Source of the DNA: JAXDMU01 sp963762435
GTDB taxonomy: Bacteria > Pseudomonadota > Alphaproteobacteria > ATCC43930 > CGMCC-115725
Reading direction: 5' to 3'
Length of the DNA: 64,000 nt
Assembly: GCA_963762435.1 (NCBI GenBank)
Contig: CAVXLN010000001.1
Span: 1 to 64,000, forward strand
The position numbers and the translations under genes are program-made. The notes under the pieces are model-generated. The model saw nothing but the letters and a program-made list of their open reading frames with translations, searched no databases and was not told the DNA's origin. Positions 15,385 to 25,169 of the stretch are shown one piece after another. How positions within the stretch are numbered: position 1 is the stretch's first letter; the number at the start of each line of letters is the position of its first letter.

Positions 15385-17990
15385 GCTTCCACGTCCTGCC
15401 GAAGCCGGCCTGGCGCCCCGACCGCGGCGAGCAGGGCCGGCAGGAAGCCGAAGGTGGTCAGCAGCGTGCAGGCCAGGCTGATCAGCAGCAGCAATCCCAT
15501 GCTGGCCGTGCCCGGGTGGCCCGATAGGGTCAGCGTGCCGAAGGCGCTGCTGGTGGTGAGCGCCGAATAGAGCACGGCGCGCGCCGTCGCCGAGCCCAGG
15601 ACCGAGGTCTGGCCCTTCCGCCAATTCATCACGAAATAAATATTGAACGACACCCCGACGCCCAGCAGCAGCGGCAGAGCGATGATGTTGGCATAGTTGA
15701 GCGACGATCCAGTCGCCACGACGACGACGACCGTGATGAGGGAGGAAAGCAGCAGCGGCGCCAGCACCAGCGCCGAATCCAGGATCCGGCGCAGCGAGAT
15801 CAGCAGAATGAGTGCGATCGCCGCGATCGCCGTCAGAGCGGCCGTGCGAAACGCATCGACGATCGTGCCCCCGGTCGCCTCGAAGGCGATCGCGGCGCCG
15901 CCGGCATTCGGTGCCACGGCCACCACCTGGTCGACGAAGCGCCGGAGCACATCACTGTCCTGCGTCGCCGGCGTCGGGACGACCTGGATGCGGGCGCGTC
16001 CGTCCGGCAGCAGCCAGTCCCGCGAAAGCTCCGCAGGCAGGGCTTCGACCGAAACCGGCTGCGCCGTGAGCGCGGTCCGGAGCTGCTCGAGCAGCATGGG
16101 CAGGTATCGGGTCAGGCTCTCGTCGACGGCACGCACGATCGGGTCCGACGCCACCGACAGGCGCCGCAGATCGCCGGCGACCGCCGCGAGAGGATGGTCC
16201 GTCGGCAGCTTCGCCAAAGCAGGTTCGATGGCGGCAAGAGCATCCCCGGCGGCCGTCCGGATCTCGTCCGGCGAAGGCGGCGTCACGTTCGGGCGCGGTG
16301 CCAAAGTGACACCGAGCAGTGCCTCGGCATCGCTCACCAGCGCCAGCTTCGCCGCCTGATCGCCCGGGACGAAACTCTCGATCGACAGAACCCGGGCGAC
16401 CAGAGGCAGGCTGCCAAGCTGCTGCGCCTCGGCGCCGATCTCCGCGATGCTTGGGACCATGACGTTGATGGATAAGGGGTTCGTCGTCGGCGAGGCCATG
16501 AGGTCGTAGAGCGTCTTCAGCGCCTCGGTCGTCGGATCCTTGGTATGGAGGGGGTCAGCGTCGAAGCGGAGCACCGGCAGCAGGGCGAGGCCGGTCGCGC
16601 CGAGCAGAATGAAGGCCGCCAGCAGCCATCGATGACGTTGCCGCACCGCCCGATCGAGAGGGGCAGCCCAGCGCAAGCCGATCTCGCTCGGCTCGCCGGG
16701 CGGCTGAAACAGCCTTATTGCCGCGGGCAGAAAGGTGAAGGTGCAGCAGAAGGCGATCAGCATGCCGATGCCGGCGATCAGGCCGAGCTCGGCCACGCCG
16801 AGGAAACTGGTGGGGACGAACGCCAGGAAGCCGGCGGCTGTCGCCATCGAGGCCACCAGGATCTGGGCGCCTGCGCGGCGCGCGGTGGCGCTCAGCGCAG
16901 CCCTTGGGTCGCCCAGCTCGTGAAGGGCTTCGCGATAGCGCACCACGAACTGGATGGCGAAATCGACCGCGAGGCCGACAAAGAGGATGCCAAACCCGAC
17001 CGAGACGAGGTTGAGCGTGCCGACCGCCTCGGTCGCGAACAGCAGCGTCAGCAGCAAGCCCAGCCCGAGCGTCAGCAGGATCGGCACGATCAGGCGCCAG
17101 CTGCGTACGGCCAGGAAGAGCCACAGCGTGATCAGGACGACGCTCGCAGCGAGCCCCGCAACCATGCCCTGGGCAACCGTCGCGAACTCATCGTCGGCGA
17201 GCGCGACCGCACCGGTGATGCGCACACGCACGTCGCCGGACTTGACGGCCGGCAGTCGGGCGATGATGTCCCGCAACTTCTCGACTGCGACACCGCCCGG
17301 TTGCAGGGCGGCGAAATCGAGCCGAGGCTGAATCAGCACGAACTTGTCTGATCCAGCGAGGTCCCCGAGCTCGCCGCCCATCAACCGCTCCCAGGAGAGG
17401 GCCTGCGGCTTTCCGTCGATGGCCGCGGCCATGGTCTGGTGGAACGCCGTCAGGGCCGGACGGAGCGGCTCCGCGTCGGCCTGGCCGAGGGCGACGCCCT
17501 TGCCGATCAGCGACAACGCGGCGAAGAGCCCGCGCGCACTCGGATCGGCGGCCAGCTCGCCTAGAAAAGGCTGGCTGTCGATGAGATGGTCGAGCAGCGC
17601 CTGGAGCTTCGGAGTATCCAGGAAGAGCAGTCCCTCTCGAGACAGGAATGGCGAGCTGTCGGGGCGCCTGACCGTGCGGAAGTCGTCGGGCTCGAGCGCC
17701 ACCGCTGCCGCCAGGGCGCCGGCGGTCGTTTCGACCGCCTCGGGTGTCCGTCCATCCACGACGGCGACCAGGAGATCGTTGAATTGCGGGAAGTCCCGGG
17801 CGGCGACGATCTGATTATGCCGCCACGGCAGGCTCTCGGGAAACATCAGGTTGGTATTGGTGTTGATACCGAGATGGTGGGCCGCCGTCACGGCGCTGAG
17901 GCAAGCCAGCACGCCACCGGCGATCATCACGATCAGCGCCCGACGGTGTGACCAAGAAACGATGCTCGAAAGGAAACCCAGAAACGCCAT
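15381..17990 (-). CDS. hpnN: MMPL-type RND transporter, HpnN-like (hopanoid export to outer membrane)
   Basis: 869 aa with two repeats of the RND/MMPL architecture. Each has a first transmembrane helix (about 15-38 and 440-460), a periplasmic domain with FPESLPWRHNQ at its start, then five helices (about 265-420 and 700-860). The segment FVGLAVDFAIQFVVRYREAL is a typical SSD/MMPL helix-4 motif. HpnN of alphaproteobacteria moves hopanoids from the inner to the outer membrane. It lies in a leftward group (hypothetical, hpnI-like, hpnN-like) 83 bases after the glycosyltransferase. Length and architecture fit the family fully. Confidence 0.85.
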   Translation of the reverse strand: MAFLGFLSSIVSWSHRRALIVMIAGGVLACLSAVTAAHHLGINTNTNLMFPESLPWRHNQIVAARDFPQFNDLLVAVVDGRTPEAVETTAGALAAAVALEPDDFRTVRRPDSSPFLSREGLLFLDTPKLQALLDHLIDSQPFLGELAADPSARGLFAALSLIGKGVALGQADAEPLRPALTAFHQTMAAAIDGKPQALSWERLMGGELGDLAGSDKFVLIQPRLDFAALQPGGVAVEKLRDIIARLPAVKSGDVRVRITGAVALADDEFATVAQGMVAGLAASVVLITLWLFLAVRSWRLIVPILLTLGLGLLLTLLFATEAVGTLNLVSVGFGILFVGLAVDFAIQFVVRYREALHELGDPRAALSATARRAGAQILVASMATAAGFLAFVPTSFLGVAELGLIAGIGMLIAFCCTFTFLPAAIRLFQPPGEPSEIGLRWAAPLDRAVRQRHRWLLAAFILLGATGLALLPVLRFDADPLHTKDPTTEALKTLYDLMASPTTNPLSINVMVPSIAEIGAEAQQLGSLPLVARVLSIESFVPGDQAAKLALVSDAEALLGVTLAPRPNVTPPSPDEIRTAAGDALAAIEPALAKLPTDHPLAAVAGDLRRLSVASDPIVRAVDESLTRYLPMLLEQLRTALTAQPVSVEALPAELSRDWLLPDGRARIQVVPTPATQDSDVLRRFVDQVVAVAPNAGGAAIAFEATGGTIVDAFRTAALTAIAAIALILLISLRRILDSALVLAPLLLSSLITVVVVVATGSSLNYANIIALPLLLGVGVSFNIYFVMNWRKGQTSVLGSATARAVLYSALTTSSAFGTLTLSGHPGTASMGLLLLISLACTLLTTFGFLPALLAAVGAPGRLRQDVEA

Positions 17991-18073
17991 CGGCTACCGG
18001 GTCGTCTTCGCGTTCATGACGACCATCCGCGGCGGGCCCGCCACGCTATCCCGCAAAGTCGCGAACGGCTTCC

Positions 18074-19255
18074 TCAAGTCTGGTCACCGATCCCGCCGCC
18101 GCCCTGAATGGGGACGATTAGAACGCCGTTCGCCGGCATCTTGTGCCCGCGCCAAGTGACCTGGTTGGTCAGGAAGCTCGCCCCGACCACGGCAACCGAC
18201 AACAGGTCGCGCAGCGGCAACAGCCAGAAGGGCGTCGGAAAGGCCCGCATGGGGAGGTGATTGCGCAGCGTCCGGTCGATGCCGTGCGCGGCCGCTGCCC
18301 GGACGGCCCAGCATCCGAGAAAGACCCCGGCCGACCACCGAGCGCCGCCGGAGAAGATCATCGCCAAGCATGACCAGAACAGAGGATGCTGGATCGTCGA
18401 GGCGCACAGCAAGACCGGGGCGAGCTCGCGAATCGTGCGGGCCCAGCGAAGCTCGTGCCACCAGACGGAAGGCAGGTCCGCCTCCGGCATGGTCGCCGCC
18501 GGTACGATATCGGCGAGCCTGATCGACAGGCCGAGCTTCCGGATGTGTTGTCCGAGCACGTTGTCCTCGGCGAGGACATGGACCAACGGATGGAGGCCGC
18601 CGATACGCTCTAGCGTCTCGCGACGAAACATGGCCGTGCTGCCCAGGCAATCCTGACGCCCCAAGGCGCGGGACAGAAGCACGCCGGGCAGGACCGTATG
18701 ATTGATCTGGGTCGCCCCGAGCGCGCGTTCCCAGCCCTCGGGTACCGGCGGTCTGGCGAAAGAAAGCGAGGTCACCAAGCCCGTACCGGGCCTGGCGAGC
18801 TCCGTGACCAGAACCTGCAGATAGTCGGGCGATAAATGCAGGTCACTGTCCGAGATCACCAGGATATCGTGCTTCGCGAACGGCAGCATGTTGATGAGGT
18901 TCGAAAGCTTGCGGTTCGATCCGTGCAGTGTGGAGTCGATGACGACTTTGACATCCCGTTCGGGAAAGCGCCGCTGCAGACTTTGGACCACGGCGAGCGC
19001 CGGGTCGGCCGCGTGATGGACGCCGAAGACGATCTGGAACTCCGGGTATGCTTGGGTGAAGCAGGATTCAAGCGCCTGCTCGAGCAAGGGCTCGTCGCCG
19101 CAAAGGGGCTTCAAGACGGTGACCGGCGCCAGCGTCGGCTGGTCACCGCGCTCGGCTATGGTCGATCGAGCGAAGTGCCTGACCGAGATCAGCCCGAGAA
19201 TGCACACCATCACGCCGGCGCAGGCGAGCAAATCGGCGACGATAGCGAGCACCAT
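18074..19255 (-). CDS. hpnI: Hopanoid-associated glycosyltransferase, HpnI-like (GT2)
   Basis: 393 aa. An N-terminal membrane helix (MVLAIVADLLACAGVMVCIL) is followed by a GT-A domain: VTVLKPLCGDEPLLEQAL, the DxD motif in VISDSDLHLSPDYL, GSTAMFRRETLERIGGL, LAEDNVLGQHI as the catalytic ED, and WWHELRWART as the (Q/R)xxRW motif. Membrane helices follow at the C-terminus. HpnI adds N-acetylglucosamine to bacteriohopanetetrol in the route to BHT-glucosamine. Ceramide glucosyltransferases share this pattern, but the adjoining hpnN/hpnM/hpnL-like genes favour HpnI. The usual follow-on enzymes HpnJ and HpnK are not in this window. Confidence 0.82.
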   Translation of the reverse strand: MVLAIVADLLACAGVMVCILGLISVRHFARSTIAERGDQPTLAPVTVLKPLCGDEPLLEQALESCFTQAYPEFQIVFGVHHAADPALAVVQSLQRRFPERDVKVVIDSTLHGSNRKLSNLINMLPFAKHDILVISDSDLHLSPDYLQVLVTELARPGTGLVTSLSFARPPVPEGWERALGATQINHTVLPGVLLSRALGRQDCLGSTAMFRRETLERIGGLHPLVHVLAEDNVLGQHIRKLGLSIRLADIVPAATMPEADLPSVWWHELRWARTIRELAPVLLCASTIQHPLFWSCLAMIFSGGARWSAGVFLGCWAVRAAAAHGIDRTLRNHLPMRAFPTPFWLLPLRDLLSVAVVGASFLTNQVTWRGHKMPANGVLIVPIQGGGGIGDQT

Positions 19256-19280
19256 TAGCGCATCCCCCGAATGTTCTGCA

Positions 19281-19934
19281 TTACTTTTTGGTGTCCCTCG
19301 GAGATCGCCATTTAAGGGAATAGCGTGCTAATTCATAGCTCCATTTCGGCTCCGAATTGTTGACGACCTTGACTACGACCATTGCAGCGGGAGCATACCA
19401 TCCGGTTTCCGAGGTCTCGCCGTGGAGAAACAAGGCCGACCACCCCGTCTTGCACTCGTAACGGAAGGCGGGGAACGAGCCGGCAGGGACGCTGACCGTC
19501 TCGAACGCCGTGACCGCGCAGCTTTGGTCCAGGTCTGCCGAAACAATCTGATCCGAGGTCGAGATCACGAATTTCCCGTGCCAGGTCATCCCGACGCGTA
19601 GCGGAAAGGGCATCGCCGGCGCGGCTGGCTCAAAGCTGACCAACTCCTTGCCGCCCTTGCCCAGGATGCGCAGCAGGGCGCCGGTGTCTGCCGAGAAATA
19701 GGCGACGTTGTCCTGGCATTGGCTCATCAGCGATCCGTCCGCGTCGCGCCCCTTGATTTCCCAACGCTGGCAGGCGATGGACTCCCATCGGTCGACATAT
19801 TCGAAGACGTCGCCCTCGCTGTAGGTGGGCCTTTCGGCGATCGGCTGATCCGTCGCCCGGGACTGGAGCGGCAGCGCCGCCACAACCGCGCCGACGGCGA
19901 TGGCGACCGCCCTCAAGCCGCGACGTCCAGACAT
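19281..19934 (-). CDS. Exported protein of unknown function in the hopanoid cluster
   Basis: 217 aa with a signal peptide (MSGRRGLRAVAIAVGAVVAALPLQSRATD, cleavage likely after the Ala of SRA). The mature domain is beta-rich with paired Trp and Cys residues (SIACQRWEIKG, SQCQDNVAYF, LDQSCAVTAFE, FRYECKTGWSAL). Repeated phrases such as FPLRVGMTWHGKF and VPAGSFPAFRYEC resemble DUF3108-like periplasmic proteins. It precedes the hpnI-like gene by 25 bases on the same strand and is likely co-transcribed. No function is assigned. Confidence 0.72.
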   Translation of the reverse strand: MSGRRGLRAVAIAVGAVVAALPLQSRATDQPIAERPTYSEGDVFEYVDRWESIACQRWEIKGRDADGSLMSQCQDNVAYFSADTGALLRILGKGGKELVSFEPAAPAMPFPLRVGMTWHGKFVISTSDQIVSADLDQSCAVTAFETVSVPAGSFPAFRYECKTGWSALFLHGETSETGWYAPAAMVVVKVVNNSEPKWSYELARYSLKWRSPRDTKK

Positions 19935-20164
19935 GGGTGCCGGAGCCCGGCCGCTGGTGATCCCGCTCGCCGGACGGAGCGGCGTTTCGGCGGCGTCGGC
20001 AAGGTGCGTTATGTTCTTCTCCCTTCCGGCACGGGAAGCGACAGGGATTCATCCAGCGCGCGCCGCCATAAATCTCGCCATCCGCGCCGGATTGTCGTAA
20101 AGCCGAATCTACGCTTAACGGCCGACCCGCAGCGCGGCCAAGCTGAGGCATCATCGAGAACACT

Positions 20165-21205
20165 TTGCGCACGCTGTCAATCACCTTTGCCATCTGCGGC
20201 ATTATGTTAGCGACCTTGCTGGTCGGCTGGTACGGTTTCGGCCCTATCGGGACGGCGCTGCTTTCGGTCGGCGGCTCCGGCTTTTCGTTGTTGTGCGCCT
20301 GGCAGGTCGTAACAGCGGTGGTCGTCGGCAGCTGCTGGCGTGCAGTCGCGCCGCTGAGGGGCCCACGCCACATCGCGCCGTTCCTCTGGGGTCGGATCGT
20401 CCGCGACGCGGCCGGCAGCTGCCTGCCGTTCTCGGCGGTCGGCGGGTTCGTCCTGGGCATCCGAGCCGTGACCCTGCACGGGATCGCGTGGTCCGTCGCC
20501 ACGCTCTCCCTGGTGGTGGATCTCACCGCCGAGTTCCTGGCGCAGATTCTTTTTACGGTGTGCGGGCTCCTCGTCCTAATGGGCCGCTCGACCGACATGT
20601 CGCTGACCAGGCCGATCGAGATCGGCATCGCGCTGGCGGTGGTCACTGGCGCTGTAGTGCTCCGATTGCACAAGGCGGCGGTGCCACTCTTTGTCCGGTT
20701 CGGACGCCGGATTCTCGGCGACTGGTTTGCCGGCCAGGATGGCGACGCGGCGGCGAGATCCGAAATCGAGCTGACGGCGCTGTATGGCGACTCCCGCCGG
20801 ATGGCGTTGGGCACGGCCGGCCATCTGGCCGGGTGGGTGTGCAAGGGAGTCGGCAACTGGCTTACATTTCGGCTCTTGGGATCGGATATCGACCTCAGCG
20901 CTGCGTTGGCGATCGAGGCGCTCCTGCACGCGCTCCTCGCCCCGGCCTTTGTCGTCCCGGGCTATGCAGGCGTACAAGAGGCAGGATATGCCGCCATCGG
21001 TGCGCTGTTTGGCATTCCACCCGAGGTCTCGCTCAGCGTGTCGCTGCTGCGCCGCGCCCGGGACGTCGCCATCGGCATCCCGGTCCTCTTGGTCTGGCAA
21101 CTGATCGAGATGCGCCGGTTGCATAAACCCTGGCTGCCTGAGGCTGAGGATAGCGATGCGCAGCGAACGGCTGCAGCGGCCCCGCAGATACCCCCAGCCG
21201 GTTGA
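20165..21205 (+). CDS. hpnL: Multi-pass membrane protein, HpnL-like (LPG synthase-type transmembrane region)
   Basis: 346 aa with about eight hydrophobic helices and no soluble catalytic domain. Motifs shared with the HpnL/UPF0104 group are LPFSAVGGFVLGIRAV, VVDLTAEFLAQILF and FVVPGYAGVQEAGYAAIGALFGIP, followed by SLLRRARDVAIGIPVLLVWQ. HpnL genes recur in hopanoid clusters, although a biochemical role is not settled; flipping or lipid transport is suspected. The start is TTG at 20165 with no obvious ribosome binding site. It diverges from the exported hypothetical gene across 230 bases. Confidence 0.78.
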   Translation: MRTLSITFAICGIMLATLLVGWYGFGPIGTALLSVGGSGFSLLCAWQVVTAVVVGSCWRAVAPLRGPRHIAPFLWGRIVRDAAGSCLPFSAVGGFVLGIRAVTLHGIAWSVATLSLVVDLTAEFLAQILFTVCGLLVLMGRSTDMSLTRPIEIGIALAVVTGAVVLRLHKAAVPLFVRFGRRILGDWFAGQDGDAAARSEIELTALYGDSRRMALGTAGHLAGWVCKGVGNWLTFRLLGSDIDLSAALAIEALLHALLAPAFVVPGYAGVQEAGYAAIGALFGIPPEVSLSVSLLRRARDVAIGIPVLLVWQLIEMRRLHKPWLPEAEDSDAQRTAAAAPQIPPAG

Positions 21206-21605
21206 TCGCAGGACACTTTCCGGCCCGCAATCGCGGGCGAACTTGCGGTAAATGCCGGCGGCCAGACGATCCATGAAACGAGCTCGGTAATGCGCGGGCT
21301 GTGACTACCGACGCGAGGGTGCCCCCCGTAAGCGCCGATAATGGCCGACGCGATCGATGCTCGACGCCAATGTGCTGCTTCCGGATCCGGGACCGTTTGT
21401 GAGCTGCGGTCTTCCATATCGATGGGAACAGGACCCAGCAAAAGGCGCCGACCGTTCGACCCCGACCAGCGGCAAGTGTAGGCACTTCTCGCTAATCCAC
21501 GGTCATCGCTGTATGTCCGCTATTCGCAGCGGTAGCCGAAGGACCGAGTGTCTTCCCTGGGTCGAAACCGGCCCATCGGTTCCGGTTGGATTTGCGATGG
21601 TCCGC
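21206..21605. other. 400-bp intergenic region, nothing recognised
   Basis: Lies between convergent genes (hpnL-like and the MFS gene). Short frames occur on both strands but lack homology and codon bias. Composition is like the surroundings. Possibly remnant DNA between two cargo modules. Confidence 0.4.
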
Positions 21606-22781
21606 TTACGGACCGGGTATGTCGAACTCGGAGATTCGGCTCAACGCCGAACTATTGGCGACGAATCGGGCCGTCGGCGGCACGAGGCAAAGCAGTGCCG
21701 CGAGCATCCAGAAGGCGTTGCGCAGCCCGACCTCGTTGGAAACAAGCCCGATGATTGCCGGACCCGCCAGGATGCCCGCATAACCGGTCGTAGTCATTGC
21801 GCTGATCGCGAGTGCGGCCGGCATCACCGTCTGCGATCCGGCCTTGCGGAAGAGTATCGGCACGATGTTGGACGCGCCGAGTCCGATCAGCAGGAAGCCC
21901 GCCATCGCGAGAAAGGTGATCGGGGCCGTGAGGAGCAGAGCGAACCCGCCCACCGCCAGGACGCCGCTCCAGAACAGGATATTGCGATCGCCGAAGCGGG
22001 CCGTCACCGCATCGCCGGCGAGGCGTCCGACGGTCATGGCGATTGCGAATAGCATATAGCCGACGCCGCCTTTCGCTGGGGCGAAGAGCCCGGTGCTCAC
22101 GATCAGCAGCGCGCTCCAGTCGAGGATCGCCCCTTCCACGAGGAAGGAGACTGCCGCGAGGGCGGCGATGAGGAGGACGATGCCGCGCGGCATCGCGAAG
22201 AGCGGACCTTTTTCGCCCTGTGCCCCGGCCAGGAGGCGCGGCCACGCGAACAGGATCGCGACCAGCATGATGACCGAACAGGCCAACGTGCTCGTCAGCG
22301 GATCGAGACGACACGACAGCAAGGCGGTTATCAGGATCGAGCCGGCAAATCCGCCGACGCTGAACAATGCGTGGAAGCCTGACATGAGGGGACGACCCGC
22401 AGCGCGTTCGACTTCGACCGCGTGAATGTTCATAGCCACGTCGAGCGAGCCCAGCGACGCGCCGAAGCCGAGCAGCGCCAAGGCCAGCGTCGAAGGCGTC
22501 GCCGCGATCGATAGGAGGGGAAGGATCAGTGCCAATCCCAGGCCACCGGCCACAATGGCGGGCTTGCTTCCGTAGCGCGCGCTGAGTGCCCCGGTGAACT
22601 GCATCGCCACGACCGAACCGATGCCGATGCAGAGCAGCAGGAGGCCGAGCGTTCCGTCGTCGACGGCAAGGCGATTCTTGGCGAACGGCACCAGCGGCGC
22701 CCAGCAGGAAATGCCGAAGCCGGCGACAACAAAGGCGAGACGTGTGGCGAGCCGCGTGGCCGAATGATTATTCAACATCAT
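21606..22781 (-). CDS. MFS transporter (YbjJ/fucose-permease-like)
   Basis: 391 aa, twelve predicted helices. Features: LAFVVAGFGISCWAPLVPFAKNRL at the N-terminus, a motif-A-like GALSARYGSKPAIVAGG loop after helix 2, ASLGSLDVAMNIHAVEVERA, and GRLAGDAVTARFGDRNILFW at the equivalent loop of the second half. The family includes YbjJ and related exporters or sugar permeases. The gene starts 45 bases after a LysR-type regulator on the same strand and may be transcribed with it. Substrate unknown. Confidence 0.88.
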   Translation of the reverse strand: MMLNNHSATRLATRLAFVVAGFGISCWAPLVPFAKNRLAVDDGTLGLLLLCIGIGSVVAMQFTGALSARYGSKPAIVAGGLGLALILPLLSIAATPSTLALALLGFGASLGSLDVAMNIHAVEVERAAGRPLMSGFHALFSVGGFAGSILITALLSCRLDPLTSTLACSVIMLVAILFAWPRLLAGAQGEKGPLFAMPRGIVLLIAALAAVSFLVEGAILDWSALLIVSTGLFAPAKGGVGYMLFAIAMTVGRLAGDAVTARFGDRNILFWSGVLAVGGFALLLTAPITFLAMAGFLLIGLGASNIVPILFRKAGSQTVMPAALAISAMTTTGYAGILAGPAIIGLVSNEVGLRNAFWMLAALLCLVPPTARFVANSSALSRISEFDIPGP

Positions 22782-22826
22782 GCACCGCCACTGCGCGTCG
22801 GCTTGGGGTGAGTGTCCTCAATCCAG

Positions 22827-23675
22827 CTACATCCGTATGCCGCTTGCCAGAATTGCGTCCGCGAGTTCGGCGGCGGGTCCGTTTAAGATTTTGCCCGGAC
22901 CGAGCAGAACAATTTCGATGGTCCCGAGATCTGGCAGACCGTGACCGTTTGGGAGTTCGACCAGTCCAGCCGGGATCATATCTCCTGCGAAAACCGTGAT
23001 GCCGAGTCCAGCAAGCGCTGCTGTTCGCAACCCGCTCAAGCTGCCACTTTTGCACACGATGCGCCAAGGACGACCGCACCGCTCAAGCGCGGCGAGAACC
23101 ATGTCGTGGGTGATGCTGGGCTGTGAATAGAGGATCAGCGGCACCGGCGTTGATGGATCGAGGCGTGGCAGATCGCCGGATACCCAAGCTAGCCGATCGC
23201 GCCAGACAACGCGCCCGCGATCCTCTCCCGGACGACGTTTGCCGCAGACAAGGTCGAGCTCTCCGCGCTCAAGTTTCTCGTAGAGTTCCGCGGTCAAGCC
23301 GACAGTGAGCTCGAACTCGACAAGGGGGTGCGTGCGAACGAACGCCCGCAACACTTCCGGCAGCAGCGACGCGACAAAATCCTCCGACGCGCCGAACCGC
23401 AGCCGGCCGCGCAGCTCGGAGCCCGCGAAATAGCGTTCCGCCCGTTCGTTCGCCGCCAGGATGCTCCGAGCGAACTCGATCATGGCTTCGCCATCAGCCG
23501 TCATCGTTACCGAATGGGTGTCGCGGACGAAGAGGCGGCGTCCGGCCTCGTCCTCAAGCTTTCGGATGTGCTGGCTGACCGTCGACTGGCGCAAGCCGAG
23601 CCGCTCGGCGGCCCGGGTGAAATTCCGGGTCTGGGCAATCGCCAGGAAAGTCTGAAGCAGGATGGGATCGAGCAT
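22827..23675 (-). CDS. LysR-family transcriptional regulator
   Basis: 282 aa from ATG 23675 (MLDPILLQTFLAI). The N-terminal helix-turn-helix reads TRNFTRAAERLGLRQSTVSQHIRKLEDEAG, and a LysR substrate-binding domain follows (GRLRFGASEDFVASLLPEVL ... GELDLVCGKRRPGE ... GLRTAALAGLGITVFAGDM). An upstream in-frame ATG would add 16 residues that do not fit the family. It faces a divergent SBF-type transporter across 107 bases and precedes an MFS gene on its own strand, so it probably controls both transporters. Confidence 0.9.
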   Translation of the reverse strand: MLDPILLQTFLAIAQTRNFTRAAERLGLRQSTVSQHIRKLEDEAGRRLFVRDTHSVTMTADGEAMIEFARSILAANERAERYFAGSELRGRLRFGASEDFVASLLPEVLRAFVRTHPLVEFELTVGLTAELYEKLERGELDLVCGKRRPGEDRGRVVWRDRLAWVSGDLPRLDPSTPVPLILYSQPSITHDMVLAALERCGRPWRIVCKSGSLSGLRTAALAGLGITVFAGDMIPAGLVELPNGHGLPDLGTIEIVLLGPGKILNGPAAELADAILASGIRM

Positions 23676-23782
23676 GGCTTCATCATCACAATATTCGATT
23701 ACACTAATAGCGATATGCGGCATTCACAATGACCATCCGCGTCGGATATCAATCGGGCTATCGGCTGCACACGAGGCTCGAA

Positions 23783-24829
23783 ATGATTTTGCTCCGCACC
23801 ATCTGGTCACGCATCGACAAATTCCTGGCGGCCATTTTGCTGACGGTCGCTTTCGCCGCCATGATGCCGGCCCGCGGCGAGGCAGCAGAGGCCATTGGCT
23901 GGCTGGCGGATGCCGCGATCGTGCTGTTGTTTTTCATGCACGGGGCGAAGCTTTCACCCCAGGAGGCCCTCGTCGGAGCGCGGCACTGGCGGCTGCATTT
24001 GATGGTGCTCCTGAGCACGTTCGCCCTGTTTCCGTTGCTCGGCATGTTCGCGCGCTTCCTCGCCCCTGGGTTCCTTTCCGAGCCGTTATGGGCCGGGTTG
24101 ATCTTGCTCACGGCACTGCCCTCGACGGTGCAAGCCTCGGTCGTTTTCACGTCGGTGGCCCGCGGTAACGTGCCGGCGGCGATGTGCAGTGCTACCGCCT
24201 CGAGCGTGCTCGGCGTTTTCCTGACCCCCTTGATCGCCGGCTTCCTGCTAACCCGCCACGGGCTCGACGCCTCCACGCACGCGATTCTTGGCATCGTGGC
24301 GCAACTTTTGCTGCCCTTCGTCGCCGGTCAGCTGCTGCGGCCATGGATTGGCGCCTATCTCACGCGCCATCCGCTGGCGCTCAAGAGCGTGGATTACGGC
24401 TCGATCCTGATCCTGGTCTACTCGGCCTTCAGCCACGGCGTCGTGGACGGCATCTGGCATCAGATCGATGGGGGAGGTCTGCTCAAGGTCGCGCTCGTCG
24501 ATATCGCGCTGCTCTCATCCGTGATGACCATTCTCACTTTTGCGAGCAGGCGGCTCGGCTTTTCGCGTGCCGATGAAATCACCATCGTTTTCTGCGGATC
24601 GAAGAAAAGCCTCGTCAGCGGCATCCCGATCGCAAGCTTGCTGTTTGCCGGGCACGTCGGCCTCGTCGTGATCCCATTGATGGTGTTTCATCAGATCCAG
24701 CTCATGGTCTGCGCGTCGCTGGCACGGCACTACGCAGCACGCGGGACCCCGGCGAGGGTACCGCTCCCAGCTCTCCCCACAACTGCCCCGCCTATCCCTT
24801 CGAGAGCTCTCAAGGAAGAATGCGCATGA
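23783..24829 (+). CDS. Bile acid:sodium symporter-family (SBF-like, SLC10A7/YfeH type) transporter
   Basis: 348 aa, ten helices. The hallmarks are DAAIVLLFFMHGAKLSP, LILLTALPSTVQASVVFTSVARGN (crossover motif), SVDYGSILILVYSAFSHGV and FCGSKKSLVSGIPIASLLF. These identify the SBF-like subgroup that includes E. coli YfeH and human SLC10A7. The substrate is not established; the family couples sodium to organic anions. The start at 23783 is favoured because GAGG lies 6 bases upstream; an ATG at 23729 is in frame but has no ribosome binding site. Divergent from the LysR gene. Confidence 0.9.
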   Translation: MILLRTIWSRIDKFLAAILLTVAFAAMMPARGEAAEAIGWLADAAIVLLFFMHGAKLSPQEALVGARHWRLHLMVLLSTFALFPLLGMFARFLAPGFLSEPLWAGLILLTALPSTVQASVVFTSVARGNVPAAMCSATASSVLGVFLTPLIAGFLLTRHGLDASTHAILGIVAQLLLPFVAGQLLRPWIGAYLTRHPLALKSVDYGSILILVYSAFSHGVVDGIWHQIDGGGLLKVALVDIALLSSVMTILTFASRRLGFSRADEITIVFCGSKKSLVSGIPIASLLFAGHVGLVVIPLMVFHQIQLMVCASLARHYAARGTPARVPLPALPTTAPPIPSRALKEECA

Positions 24830-25169
24830 GCAAATCCCCAGCTTTGATCACATCGTCGGGCCGCCAACTTTGTCGGGGACGTCATACGCGTCGTCGCCTC
24901 TTCTGCGATGCCGACCGGAGCGTCTTGTCGTCGAGGGTGGGCGCCTAGCAGCGATCGCGGACTTTCATGACCGTGTCCGATTTCAGGAACTGCGATCAGC
25001 TTCCAGCCGACTGACATGGCTCGAAAAGAGGCAGGCCGTTTTTGGACCAACGCGGCGATCGAGTAGCCCGTAGGCGAGCCGATTGATTAGAGCCGGATCG
25101 GGCGAGCGCACGATCTTATGAGCGGCAGATTCCCTGGCTAAAGTAATGAAATGCCAGTTAATCTTTGAC
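24830..25169. other. 340-bp intergenic region, nothing recognised
   Basis: Between the convergent transporter and histidine kinase genes. No hairpin with a T-run, no conserved frame. Composition is slightly more A+T-rich near 25140. Confidence 0.4.
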
